Origin: Streptomyces zhaozhouensis
GTDB taxonomy: Bacteria > Actinomycetota > Actinomycetes > Streptomycetales > Streptomycetaceae
Length of the DNA stretch: 64,000 nucleotides
Assembly (NCBI RefSeq): GCF_900230195.1
Contig: NZ_OCNE01000002.1
Location: 496,001-560,000 of the forward strand
Direction of reading: 5' to 3'
Under the pieces are notes generated by a model. The model saw only the letters and a list, made by a program, of their open reading frames with translations. It had not been told where the DNA came from and did not search any database. Each line of letters begins with the position of its first letter. The stretch's first letter is position 1. The position numbers were made by a program, and so were the translations under genes. Positions 16,481-23,735 of this stretch are shown here, piece after piece.

Positions 16481-18097
16481 TCAGTCGCCGCCGGTCGCCG
16501 GGGTCGCCCCGGTGGCGTTGCCGCCCCGGGTGCGGCGCCGGCGGCGGCGCGGCGCGCGGGGCGCGGTGCCGTCGGCCTCGGCCGCCGCCTTGGCGGCCTC
16601 GGCGGGCCGCGCCTCGCCGGCCGGCTGGCCTGCGACGGGCTCGCCGGCCCGGGTGCGCCGACGCTGCCGCTTGGGCCGCGCCGGGCGCTTCGGCTCGGCC
16701 GTGGCGGTGCCGGCGGCTCCGCGCCGCCCGCCCCGCCTGGCCTGCGGCCCGCCGAGGTCCTCGACCTCCTCGGCCGCCAGGCCGGCCCTGGTGCGCTCGG
16801 CGCGCGGCAGGGTGCCCTTGGTGCCCTCGGGGATGCGCATCTCGGCGAAGAGGTGCGGCGAGGTGGAGTACGTCTCCGGCGGCTCGTGGAACGCCAGCCC
16901 CAGCGCTTTGTTGATCAACTGCCAGCGCGGGATGTCGTCCCAGTCCACCAGCGTGACGGCGATGCCCGCCGCGCCGGCCCTGCCGGTGCGGCCGATCCGG
17001 TGCAGATAGGTCTTCTCGTCCTCGGGCGTCTGGTAGTTGATCACGTGCGTGACGCCGTCCACGTCGATGCCGCGGGCGGCGACGTCCGTGCAGACCAGCA
17101 CGTCGACCTTGCCGTTGCGGAACGCCCGCAGCGCCTGCTCCCTGGCGCCCTGCCCCAGGTCGCCGTGGACGGCGCCGGAGGCGAAGCCGCGGCGGCTGAG
17201 CTGGTCGGCCACGTCGGCGGCGGTGCGCTTGGTGCGGCAGAAGAGCATGGCCAGGCCCCGGCCCTCCGCCTGGAGGATGCGGGCGACCATCTCCGCCTTG
17301 TCCATCGAGTGGGCCCGGTAGACGTGCTGGGTGATGTTGGCCACAGTGGCGCCCTCGTCGTCCGGCGCGGTGGCGCGGATGTGCGTGGGCTGGTTCATGT
17401 AACGGCGGGCGAGGCCGATGACCTGGCCCGGCATGGTGGCCGAGAAGAGCATGGTCTGCCGCCGGGTCGGCAGCAGCTCGATGATCTTCTCCACGTCGGG
17501 CAGGAAGCCGAGGTCCAGCATCTCGTCGGCCTCGTCCAGCACCAGGCAGCGCACCTGGGAGAGACGCAGCTTGCGCTGGCCCGCGAGGTCCAGCAGGCGC
17601 CCGGGGGTGCCGACGACCACGTCGACGCCCTTGGTCAACGCCTCGACCTGCGGCTCGTAGGCCCGGCCGCCGTAGATGGACAGCACCCGCACGTCGCGGG
17701 CCTTGCCGGCGGTGAGCAGGTCGTTGGTGACCTGCTGGCACAGCTCGCGGGTGGGGACGACGACCAGCGCCTGGGGCGCCTCGCTGAGCTGGTCGGCGTT
17801 CGCGCGGCCGGCCTCGACGTCGGCCGCCACGGTGACGGACTCCAGCAGCGGCAGCCCGAAGCCGAGGGTCTTACCCGTGCCGGTCTTGGCCTGCCCGATG
17901 ACGTCGGTCCCGGCGAGGGCGACCGGAAGCGTCATCTCCTGGATGGGGAACGGGGTGGTGATGCCGACGGCCTCCAGGGCCTCGGCGGTCTCGGGCAGAA
18001 TCCCGAGATCTCGGAATGTGGTGGTGGTGGACAGCGTGGTTGCCTCTTCTGTGTGACGCGGCACACGGCGGCGAGGCGGGTCTGTGAACCGCGCCAT
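16481..18097 (-). CDS. DEAD-box ATP-dependent RNA helicase
   Basis: About 538 residues with the full set of motifs: FRDLGILPETAEAL and FPIQEMTLP (Q motif), AKTGTGKT (motif I), PTRELC (Ia), TPGRLLD (Ib), VLDEADEM (II), FSATMP (III), ARGIDVDGVTHVINY (V) and HRIGRTGRAG (VI). The C-terminal ~120 residues are an Arg/Ala-rich tail typical of RhlE/CsdA-like RNA helicases that bind structured RNA. The start is uncertain. ATG 18097 gives a 30-residue basic extension and its only purine-rich site lies inside a hairpin; a CTG at about 18031 just before STTTTFRDL has AGAGG 7-8 nt upstream and could be the real start. Confidence 0.9.
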   Translation of the reverse strand: MARFTDPPRRRVPRHTEEATTLSTTTTFRDLGILPETAEALEAVGITTPFPIQEMTLPVALAGTDVIGQAKTGTGKTLGFGLPLLESVTVAADVEAGRANADQLSEAPQALVVVPTRELCQQVTNDLLTAGKARDVRVLSIYGGRAYEPQVEALTKGVDVVVGTPGRLLDLAGQRKLRLSQVRCLVLDEADEMLDLGFLPDVEKIIELLPTRRQTMLFSATMPGQVIGLARRYMNQPTHIRATAPDDEGATVANITQHVYRAHSMDKAEMVARILQAEGRGLAMLFCRTKRTAADVADQLSRRGFASGAVHGDLGQGAREQALRAFRNGKVDVLVCTDVAARGIDVDGVTHVINYQTPEDEKTYLHRIGRTGRAGAAGIAVTLVDWDDIPRWQLINKALGLAFHEPPETYSTSPHLFAEMRIPEGTKGTLPRAERTRAGLAAEEVEDLGGPQARRGGRRGAAGTATAEPKRPARPKRQRRRTRAGEPVAGQPAGEARPAEAAKAAAEADGTAPRAPRRRRRRTRGGNATGATPATGGD

Positions 18098-18459
18098 GGT
18101 CCGGCGGCCCCTTCGGGGCCGGCCGCGGCCGGCACGGGACCCGGTCGTCTCGCTCAAGCGCAAGCACCGCGCGAGCGGGTCCCTCTGGTCACGAGCCGTG
18201 CGGGGAGCACGATCCGCGTGAGGGCTGGTCACGTTCGGAGCCGATCGGGCCACCGACCGGACACCGCAGGGCCACCCGGGCTCCGCGTTCCGGGGCCCAG
18301 GAGACTCCAGCTTCGGAATCGAGACCCACCACAGCTGGGCGAGTCCTCTTAGCACTGTACCCCGGAACCGGTCACACATGGCAGGGTGCGTTCCGTCACC
18401 GGGGTCGGGAGAGCCCGAGCGGGCGTGGGGCGCGTGCCCTGGGACTATCCTGCTTGGCC
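18098..18459. other. Long divergent intergenic region upstream of the DEAD-box helicase
   Basis: No gene is visible in these 362 bp. On the helicase side a GC hairpin (stem 18105-18111 with 18115-18121) sits 7 nt upstream of ATG 18097. CTGGTCACG occurs twice as a direct repeat (18185-18193 and 18225-18233), about 40 bp apart. The long leader is in keeping with post-transcriptional control of RNA helicases. The right end carries the TATCCT box of the ferritin-like gene. Confidence 0.4.
18446..18451 (+). promoter_or_regulatory. -10 box TATCCT of a probably leaderless ferritin-like gene
   Basis: TATCCT ends 8 nt before the ATG at 18460 and there is no ribosome-binding site between them. Confidence 0.5.
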
Positions 18460-19218
18460 ATGGAGACGCCGCAGAACCCCGCCGACGAAGCCGCCGCAGA
18501 ATCCACCGCCGAGACGGCGCCCACGGGGATCGCCGCGAGCGACTGGGCCGAGGCCTCGGCCGACCCGCGCTACCGCGCCGCCGTCGTCGACCTGCTGGGC
18601 GCGCTGGCCTACGGGGAGCTCGCGGCGTTCGAGCGGCTGGCCGAGGACGCCAAGCTGGCGCCCGGGATCTCCGACAAGGCGGCGTTGGCGCGGATGGCGT
18701 CGGCCGAGTTCCAGCACTTCGAGCAGCTGACCGGGCGACTGCGGCAGATCGACGAGGACCCGACGGAGGCGATGGCCCCGTTCGCCGCGCCGCTCGACGA
18801 GTTCCACCGGCTGACGGCACCGTCCGACTGGCTGGAGGGCCTGGTCAAGGCGTACGTCGGCGACGCCATCGCGGCCGACTTCTACCGCGAGGTGGCGTCG
18901 CGGCTGGACTCCGACACCCGCGCCCTGGTGCTGCGGGCACTGGACGACTCCGGCCACGCCTCCTTCGCGGTGGAAAAGGTGCGCGCGGCGATCGAGGCGG
19001 AGCCCCGGGTCGGCGGGCGGCTCGCCCTGTGGGCCCGCCGGCTGATGGGCGAGGCGCTCTCCCAGGCCCAGCGGGTGGTGGCCGACCGCGACGCGCTCTC
19101 CACGATGCTGGTGGGCGGTGTCGCCGACGGCTTCGACCTGGCGGAGATCGGGCGCATGTTCTCCCGCATCACGGAGGCCCACACGAAGCGGATGGCCGCG
19201 CTGGGCCTCTCGGCGTAG
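18460..19218 (+). CDS. Ferritin-like fold (MiaE-like) diiron protein
   Basis: A 252-residue helical protein. Metal-ligand motifs of a ferritin-like four-helix bundle are visible: E in AYGELAAFERL, ExxH in ASAEFQHFEQL, a later DAIAADFYREV, and DxxH in ALDDSGHASFAVEKV, in the order seen in tRNA-(ms2io6A)-hydroxylase-like (MiaE-like) proteins. The first ~35 residues are acidic and probably disordered. Whether it hydroxylates tRNA is not shown; actinomycetes conserve it beside the DEAD-box helicase. ATG 18460 is preferred to the TTG at 18454 from the position of the TATCCT box. Confidence 0.8.
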   Translation: METPQNPADEAAAESTAETAPTGIAASDWAEASADPRYRAAVVDLLGALAYGELAAFERLAEDAKLAPGISDKAALARMASAEFQHFEQLTGRLRQIDEDPTEAMAPFAAPLDEFHRLTAPSDWLEGLVKAYVGDAIAADFYREVASRLDSDTRALVLRALDDSGHASFAVEKVRAAIEAEPRVGGRLALWARRLMGEALSQAQRVVADRDALSTMLVGGVADGFDLAEIGRMFSRITEAHTKRMAALGLSA

Positions 19219-19604
19219 CGGCTGGTCGCCGCGGACGACAACCATGCCGGACAACCCAGGTGGGTAGTCGACCGCAACACGGTGGACAGTTACCCGCGCA
19301 GTTCCCCGCGCCCCTACCGGACCGGCGGCGACTCGGGGGCGCGGGGAACTGCGCGAAGCATCCGTGACGAGCCGCAGACGACAACCGTCCTGGCCGGACC
19401 CGCACCGACGTCGCCCCCACACCACCGGACAGCTCCCCGCGCCCCCACCAGACCGGCGGCGACTCGGGAGCGCGGGGAACTGCGCGAAGCATCCGTGACG
19501 GGCCGCAGACGACAACCGTCCTGGCCGGACCCGCACCGACGTCGCCCCCACCCCGGCAAGGTGGGTGGTCGACTGGGGCGCGGCGCCGTCACTAAGCTCG
19601 CCGC
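19219..19604. repeat. Intergenic repeat region with a 131-bp tandem duplication
   Basis: The 386-bp gap is filled by repeats. Bases 19300-19430 are repeated with few changes at 19431-19551 (period 131 bp). The 19-mer GCGCAGTTCCCCGCGCCCC at 19296-19314 has a perfect complement at 19336-19354, able to form a 19-bp stem with a 21-nt loop. GGGTAGTCGAC at 19263-19273 and GGGTGGTCGAC at 19563-19573 flank the duplicated part. The same modules occur at 29846-30125. The right end is the promoter of the next gene (TAAGCT at 19593). Confidence 0.75.
19593..19598 (+). promoter_or_regulatory. -10 box TAAGCT of a leaderless gene
   Basis: TAAGCT is followed by exactly 6 nt and then ATG at 19605, the ideal geometry for transcription starting at the A of the start codon. 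Confidence 0.65.
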
Positions 19605-20174
19605 ATGGCGACAACCGCGGTGGAGCACGGATTCGACCGGGCCCTGATCGAGGAGGCCGCGCGGAAGTCCGCGCTGGTCTGGGTGCGGGGGCCGCAGGGG
19701 CCGGCCAGGCCCCTGTGGCACGTCTGGCACGACGGCGCCCTCTGGCTCGTCGGCGGCCCCGGCGAGCAGCCGTTGGACGGGCTCGGCCTGGTCCCCGGCG
19801 GCCGGGCCACGGTGAGCTGCCGCAGCAAGGACAAGGGCGGCCGGCTCGTCGTCTGGGCGGCCGAGGTCGCCGAGCCGGGACGCGAGGACCCGTCGTGGGC
19901 GACGGCCGTCGCCGAGCTGGCCGGCAAGCGGCTGAACGCGCCGGACACCGCGTCCCTCGCCGACCGTTGGGCGGCCGAGTGCACGGTGCTGCGGCTGGCG
20001 CCGGTGGGCGAGCCGCTCCAGCGCCCCGGCGCGATGCCGGACGACGGCGGCGCAGCCGCCCCGTTGCCCACCCCGGCGAGCACCCGGGTCGCCACCCCCA
20101 GCGGGCTGCCGACCCGCCGCCGCGCCCGACGCGGCGGCCGTCAGTCGTCCTCGGGCAGCACCTCGTCGCCGTAG
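19605..20174 (+). CDS. Small conserved actinomycete protein, possibly flavin/F420 split-barrel fold
   Basis: A 189-residue protein. DRALIEEAARKSALVWVR then PLWHVWHDGALWLVGGPGEQ and GRATVSCRSKDKGGRLVVWAAEV resemble the beta-barrel pattern of pyridoxamine-phosphate-oxidase-like proteins, but no cofactor motif is certain, so the fold is inferred. The last ~45 residues are Pro/Arg-rich and low complexity. Its 3' end overlaps the convergent lipoprotein gene by 34 bp (20141-20174). Translation probably starts from a leaderless mRNA. Confidence 0.7.
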   Translation: MATTAVEHGFDRALIEEAARKSALVWVRGPQGPARPLWHVWHDGALWLVGGPGEQPLDGLGLVPGGRATVSCRSKDKGGRLVVWAAEVAEPGREDPSWATAVAELAGKRLNAPDTASLADRWAAECTVLRLAPVGEPLQRPGAMPDDGGAAAPLPTPASTRVATPSGLPTRRRARRGGRQSSSGSTSSP

Positions 20175-20899
20175 TCGACGACCTCCTCGTCGGCCGGCGG
20201 GTGGAGGCTGAACTCCTGGTCCCAGTCGGTCAGCCGCAGGTCGCCCGCGTCGCCCCCGCGATGCAGCCGCAGCGGGTAGGGGGTGCCCTCCAAGGCGACG
20301 TCCAGGGTGCCGCCGTCGCCCTCGGCCGCGTTGAGCTGGATGGTCTGCACCCCGTCCACCTCGCTCTCCTCGCCCGTGGACCGTTCGCCGTCGAGGACCA
20401 GCAGCGACTCCAGCAGCGCGTTCTTCTCGGTGAAGCCGCTCAGCTCCGCGTAGGCCGGGTCGTCGGGCGAGACCAGCACGTACTTCCCGTCGAGCTTCTG
20501 CGTGGGGTCGCTCTCCAACTCCTCGGGGATGCCCTCGGTCTCCCAGAACGCGGCGTCCGCGCGCATGTACATGTCGTCGCCGACCCGCAGCAGTTCGAAC
20601 GTGGTGTCCTCCATGGACACCTCGCCGACCCCGCCGTCGGGGCCGATCCTCATGTCCAGCCGGAACGAGCTGCCCTCCGCGACGACGGTGCCGGAGAGCC
20701 GCACGGTGGTGGCCTCCGTGGCGGCGGTGCGGGCGCGTTCCTCGATCTCCTCGGGCGGCAGTTCGTCGACCCCGTTGGTCTCGACGGCCGGCTCGTCCGA
20801 CCCGCACGCGACGGTGCCGAACCACAGCGTCACTCCCGTCACGGCCGCCGCCGTGCCCCGACGCCAACCCCGGTGCGATGCGGGGCCACGAGCTGTCAC
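20141..20899 (-). CDS. Putative lipoprotein, LppX/LprG-like beta fold
   Basis: About 252 residues. The N-terminus has Arg residues, a hydrophobic core and TVACGS, giving a lipidated Cys at residue 32. The mature part (EIEERARTAATEATTVRLSGTVV, RLDMRIGPDGGVGEV, ELLRVGDDMYMRA, KYVLVSPDD) has the alternating strand pattern of LppX_LprAFG/LolA-like lipid- or ligand-binding lipoproteins, ending in an acidic tail. I chose GTG 20899 rather than the upstream ATG 20950 because GGAGGAAAGG precedes it and it gives a normal signal peptide. Ligand unknown. Confidence 0.8.
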   Translation of the reverse strand: MTARGPASHRGWRRGTAAAVTGVTLWFGTVACGSDEPAVETNGVDELPPEEIEERARTAATEATTVRLSGTVVAEGSSFRLDMRIGPDGGVGEVSMEDTTFELLRVGDDMYMRADAAFWETEGIPEELESDPTQKLDGKYVLVSPDDPAYAELSGFTEKNALLESLLVLDGERSTGEESEVDGVQTIQLNAAEGDGGTLDVALEGTPYPLRLHRGGDAGDLRLTDWDQEFSLHPPADEEVVDYGDEVLPEDD

Positions 20900-21000
20900 G
20901 GTGGGTGCCTTTCCTCCGTTGGAGCGCTGGTGGCGGCAGCGTACCGGCAACGTGACGGCGCCGGTGTCCGGGGCGGTCCCTCGACGGCGGTGGGGCGCCG

Positions 21001-21006
21001 TACCAT
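21001..21006 (+). promoter_or_regulatory. -10 box TACCAT of the leaderless mrp gene
   Basis: TACCAT is followed by 6 nt and then the ATG at 21013; no ribosome-binding site is present. Confidence 0.65.
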
Positions 21007-21012
21007 CGGGGC

Positions 21013-22188
21013 ATGGCTACCGACATTCCCCCTGCGACCGGCGCCACCGGCACCCTGCCCTCCGAGGACGACGTGCGGGCCGCGCTGCGGCGGGTGAACG
21101 ACCCGGAGATCCACCGTCCGATCACCGACCTCGGCATGGTGAAGTCGGTCGCCGTCGAGCCGGACGGAAAGGTCGCCGTCGGGATCTACCTGACGATCCA
21201 GGGCTGCCCCATGCGGGACAACATCACGGCGGACGTGACCGCCGCGGTCTCCGCCGTTCCCGGGGTGCGCGAGGTCGCCGTCGAGCTGGACGTGATGAGC
21301 GACGAGCAGCGCAAGGAGCTGGCCACCACGTTGCGCGGCGGGCAGGCCGAGCGCGAGGTGCCGTTCGCGAAGCCGGGGTCGCTGACCCGGGTCTACGCGG
21401 TGGCCTCCGGCAAGGGCGGGGTCGGCAAGTCGTCGGTGACGGTGAACCTGGCGGCGGCGATGGCCGCGGACGGGCTGAAGGTCGGCGTGGTCGACGCCGA
21501 CATCTACGGGCACTCGGTGCCCCGGATGCTGGGCACGGACGCCCGTCCCACCCAGGTGGAGAACATGATCATGCCGCCCAGCGCGCAGGGCGTGAAGGTG
21601 ATCTCCATCGGGATGTTCACCCCGGGCAACGCCCCGGTGGTCTGGCGCGGGCCGATGCTGCACCGGGCGCTCCAGCAGTTTCTCGCGGACGTCTACTGGG
21701 GCGACCTGGACGTGCTGCTGCTCGACCTGCCGCCCGGCACCGGGGACATCGCCATCTCGGTGGCGCAGCTGGTTCCCGGCGCGGAGATCCTGGTGGTGAC
21801 CACGCCCCAGCAGGCGGCGGCCGAGGTCGCCGAGCGGGCCGGCTCGATCGCGGTGCAGACCCACCAGAAGATCGTCGGCGTCGTGGAGAACATGGCGGGC
21901 CTGCCCTGCCCGCACTGCGGCGAGATGGTGGACGTCTTCGGCACCGGCGGCGGCCAGCGCGTCGCCGAGGGGCTGACCAGGACGACCGGCGCCGAGGTGC
22001 CGGTGCTGGGCAGCATCCCGATCGACGTGCGGCTGCGGGAGGGCGGCGACGACGGCCGTCCCGTGGTGCTCTCCGACCCGGACTCGCCCGCCGGGTCGGC
22101 GCTGCGCTCGATCGCGGCCTCGTTGGGGGCCCGGCAGCGCGGGCTGGCCGGGATGTCGCTCGGCATCACCCCGCGCGGCAAGTTCTGA
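21013..22188 (+). CDS. mrp: Mrp/NBP35-family P-loop ATPase, iron-sulfur carrier
   Basis: A 391-residue protein with an N-terminal MIP18/DUF59 domain (EDDVRAALRRVNDPEIHRPITDLGMVKSV, residues ~17-110) and a C-terminal ParA-like ATPase. The Walker A is GKGGVGKSS, followed by VDADIYGHSVPRMLG, and LLDLPPGTGD serves as the Walker B/switch region; CPHCGEM supplies the CxxC that bridges an Fe-S cluster in the dimer. ApbC/Mrp proteins carry and transfer Fe-S clusters to apoproteins. Mycobacteria also keep mrp close to sigE and tatB, as here. The start follows a TACCAT box by 6 nt. Confidence 0.93.
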   Translation: MATDIPPATGATGTLPSEDDVRAALRRVNDPEIHRPITDLGMVKSVAVEPDGKVAVGIYLTIQGCPMRDNITADVTAAVSAVPGVREVAVELDVMSDEQRKELATTLRGGQAEREVPFAKPGSLTRVYAVASGKGGVGKSSVTVNLAAAMAADGLKVGVVDADIYGHSVPRMLGTDARPTQVENMIMPPSAQGVKVISIGMFTPGNAPVVWRGPMLHRALQQFLADVYWGDLDVLLLDLPPGTGDIAISVAQLVPGAEILVVTTPQQAAAEVAERAGSIAVQTHQKIVGVVENMAGLPCPHCGEMVDVFGTGGGQRVAEGLTRTTGAEVPVLGSIPIDVRLREGGDDGRPVVLSDPDSPAGSALRSIAASLGARQRGLAGMSLGITPRGKF

Positions 22189-22230
22189 CGGCCTCGCGGG
22201 GCGCGACGGTGGTGCGCGGCGGGCGGACGC

Positions 22231-22911
22231 TCAGCCGCGCACCGAGTAGCTCTCGATGTCCTTGACGACGGCGAAGCCCAGCCCGTAGGCGCTCATCCCG
22301 CGCCCGTAAGCGCCGATGTGGGCTCCCTGCGGGGAGGCGCCGGCGAGCACCCAGCCGTACTCGGACTCGCGGTAGTGGAACGGCGTCGGCACCCCGTCGA
22401 CCGGCAGGGAGAGCGCGCTCCAGCCGTTGCCACCGAGGTCGTCCGCCAGCTCCCAGGCGAGGTTGGTCTGCTGCTCCAGCCAGTCCTGGCGCAGCGCCCG
22501 CTCCATCGAGGCGGGCCAGGTGCAGGCCAGCAGCCCCGAGCCGGCCAGCCAGGCGGCCGAGGCGGGGGATGTCGCCTCCAGCAGGCCGTTGCCGTCTGCA
22601 CTGCGGCGCACGGGGCGCTCGGCGACGGTGACCACCATGGCGAAACGCTGGTCCTCGTGTCCCAGCTCCGCCCGCAGCGTCGGCTCCTGGCCGTGGCCGG
22701 TGGAACCGTGCTCCACGGAACCGTCGGCGCCGGCGCTCACCTGGGTCAGCCAACGGGGCCCGGTGAACGCGTCGTCCAGGCCGTACCAGGGGAAGTCGGC
22801 CGCCAGGTACCCCTCCATCACCGGGCGGGAGCCCGGCACCCCCCGGACCTCTCCCCTGCCGGGATGGTCGCCTTTCGTGTCGTGCGGCTCCGCTCGACTT
22901 GTCGTCTCCAT
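22231..22911 (-). CDS. Conserved hypothetical actinomycete protein
   Basis: A 226-residue soluble protein with no signal peptide, cysteine motif or membrane helix. It has many Trp and Gly residues (PWYGLDDAFTGPRW, LACTWPASMERALRQDWLEQ, YGWVLAGASPQGAHIGAYGRG). I do not recognise a family. GAGGAGG 10 nt upstream fixes the ATG at 22911 rather than the longer frame to 23043. It converges with mrp (42-bp gap) and follows tatB on the same strand. Confidence 0.75.
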   Translation of the reverse strand: METTSRAEPHDTKGDHPGRGEVRGVPGSRPVMEGYLAADFPWYGLDDAFTGPRWLTQVSAGADGSVEHGSTGHGQEPTLRAELGHEDQRFAMVVTVAERPVRRSADGNGLLEATSPASAAWLAGSGLLACTWPASMERALRQDWLEQQTNLAWELADDLGGNGWSALSLPVDGVPTPFHYRESEYGWVLAGASPQGAHIGAYGRGMSAYGLGFAVVKDIESYSVRG

Positions 22912-23043
22912 GTGCCGACGGCCTCCTCGTTGCCCTCGTCCTGGGCACACCCCGGACATAGGGAGGATAGCCATCCGTCTCCGCCGTGTCGGGCGGGGCC
23001 GGGAACCAGAGGCCGGCATATGCCCCAAAGGGGCCGGATCCAC

Positions 23044-23601
23044 TCAGGTGGCGTCGACGTCGAACGGCGGAGGCTCAGGGGAGGCCCCGGAACCGGTCGA
23101 GGCCCCGGAAGCGGCGGCTTTCGCGGCCGCGTCACCGGACTTGCCGAGCTTCACCGAACCGCCACCGGTGCCACCGGTGGACTTCCCCGCGGAGCCGGTG
23201 CGCTGTTTGGCGAGGCTGGTGCGGGCGGCGGTGCCGGGCTTGCCCAGGTCGGGCTTGTTCCGCGCGGGCCGGGTGGGCCTGCCGTTGACCGCGTCGGCGG
23301 CCTCGGTCAGCTCCTTGCGGACATCCAGGTCGTTGGCCAGCTCCCGCAGGCCCAGGTCCTCGTTGTCCAGCAGGTGCTTCCTGGCGAACGTCTTCGGGTT
23401 GAGGTCCTCGAACTCGAAGTCCTTGAAGTCGGGTCCGAGCTCCGAGCGGATGTCCTGCTTGGCGTTGTCGGAGAAGTCGCGGACCTTGCGGATGAACTGC
23501 GTCACCTCGCGGATCATGTTCGGCAGCTTCTCCGGCCCGAAGACCATGATGGCCAGAACGATCAGCGTGATGAACTCAAGGGACCCAATATCGAAGAACA
23601 C
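23044..23601 (-). CDS. tatB: Sec-independent (twin-arginine) translocase subunit TatB
   Basis: A 185-residue protein with TatB architecture: a very short N-terminus, one membrane helix (LEFITLIVLAIMVFGPEKLP) with the conserved FGPEKLP hinge, an amphipathic helix (MIREVTQFIRKVRDFSDNAKQDI), then a long charged cytoplasmic tail with Pro/Gly/Ser/Lys low complexity. TatB binds the twin-arginine signal together with TatC. The start is GTG. It lies downstream of htrA and anti-sigma/sigE genes in the same orientation, the same order as in Mycobacterium. Confidence 0.95.
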   Translation of the reverse strand: MFFDIGSLEFITLIVLAIMVFGPEKLPNMIREVTQFIRKVRDFSDNAKQDIRSELGPDFKDFEFEDLNPKTFARKHLLDNEDLGLRELANDLDVRKELTEAADAVNGRPTRPARNKPDLGKPGTAARTSLAKQRTGSAGKSTGGTGGGSVKLGKSGDAAAKAAASGASTGSGASPEPPPFDVDAT

Positions 23602-23735
23602 CTGGCAGCTCCCTCACGCACTCGGATAGATGGCCACGGTACCCCGGTGCCACCGAGGGAGGGAGACCCCCCGAGGTTCGCATCCGGTAAAGCGCCCGGT
23701 GGACGCCGGGCCGCCGCCCGGACGTCACCCGGCCG

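Noticed and set aside
13681-16914. Open frame of 1077 codons on the plus strand
   Set aside because: It spans parts of three unrelated genes, including antisense to the hydrolase and out of frame with the 5'-nucleotidase, and is Arg/Gly low complexity.
18185-18233. Direct repeat CTGGTCACG as a regulator-binding pair
   Set aside because: Only 9 bp and two copies; in a 72% GC genome this can be chance, so it is mentioned only within the intergenic entry.
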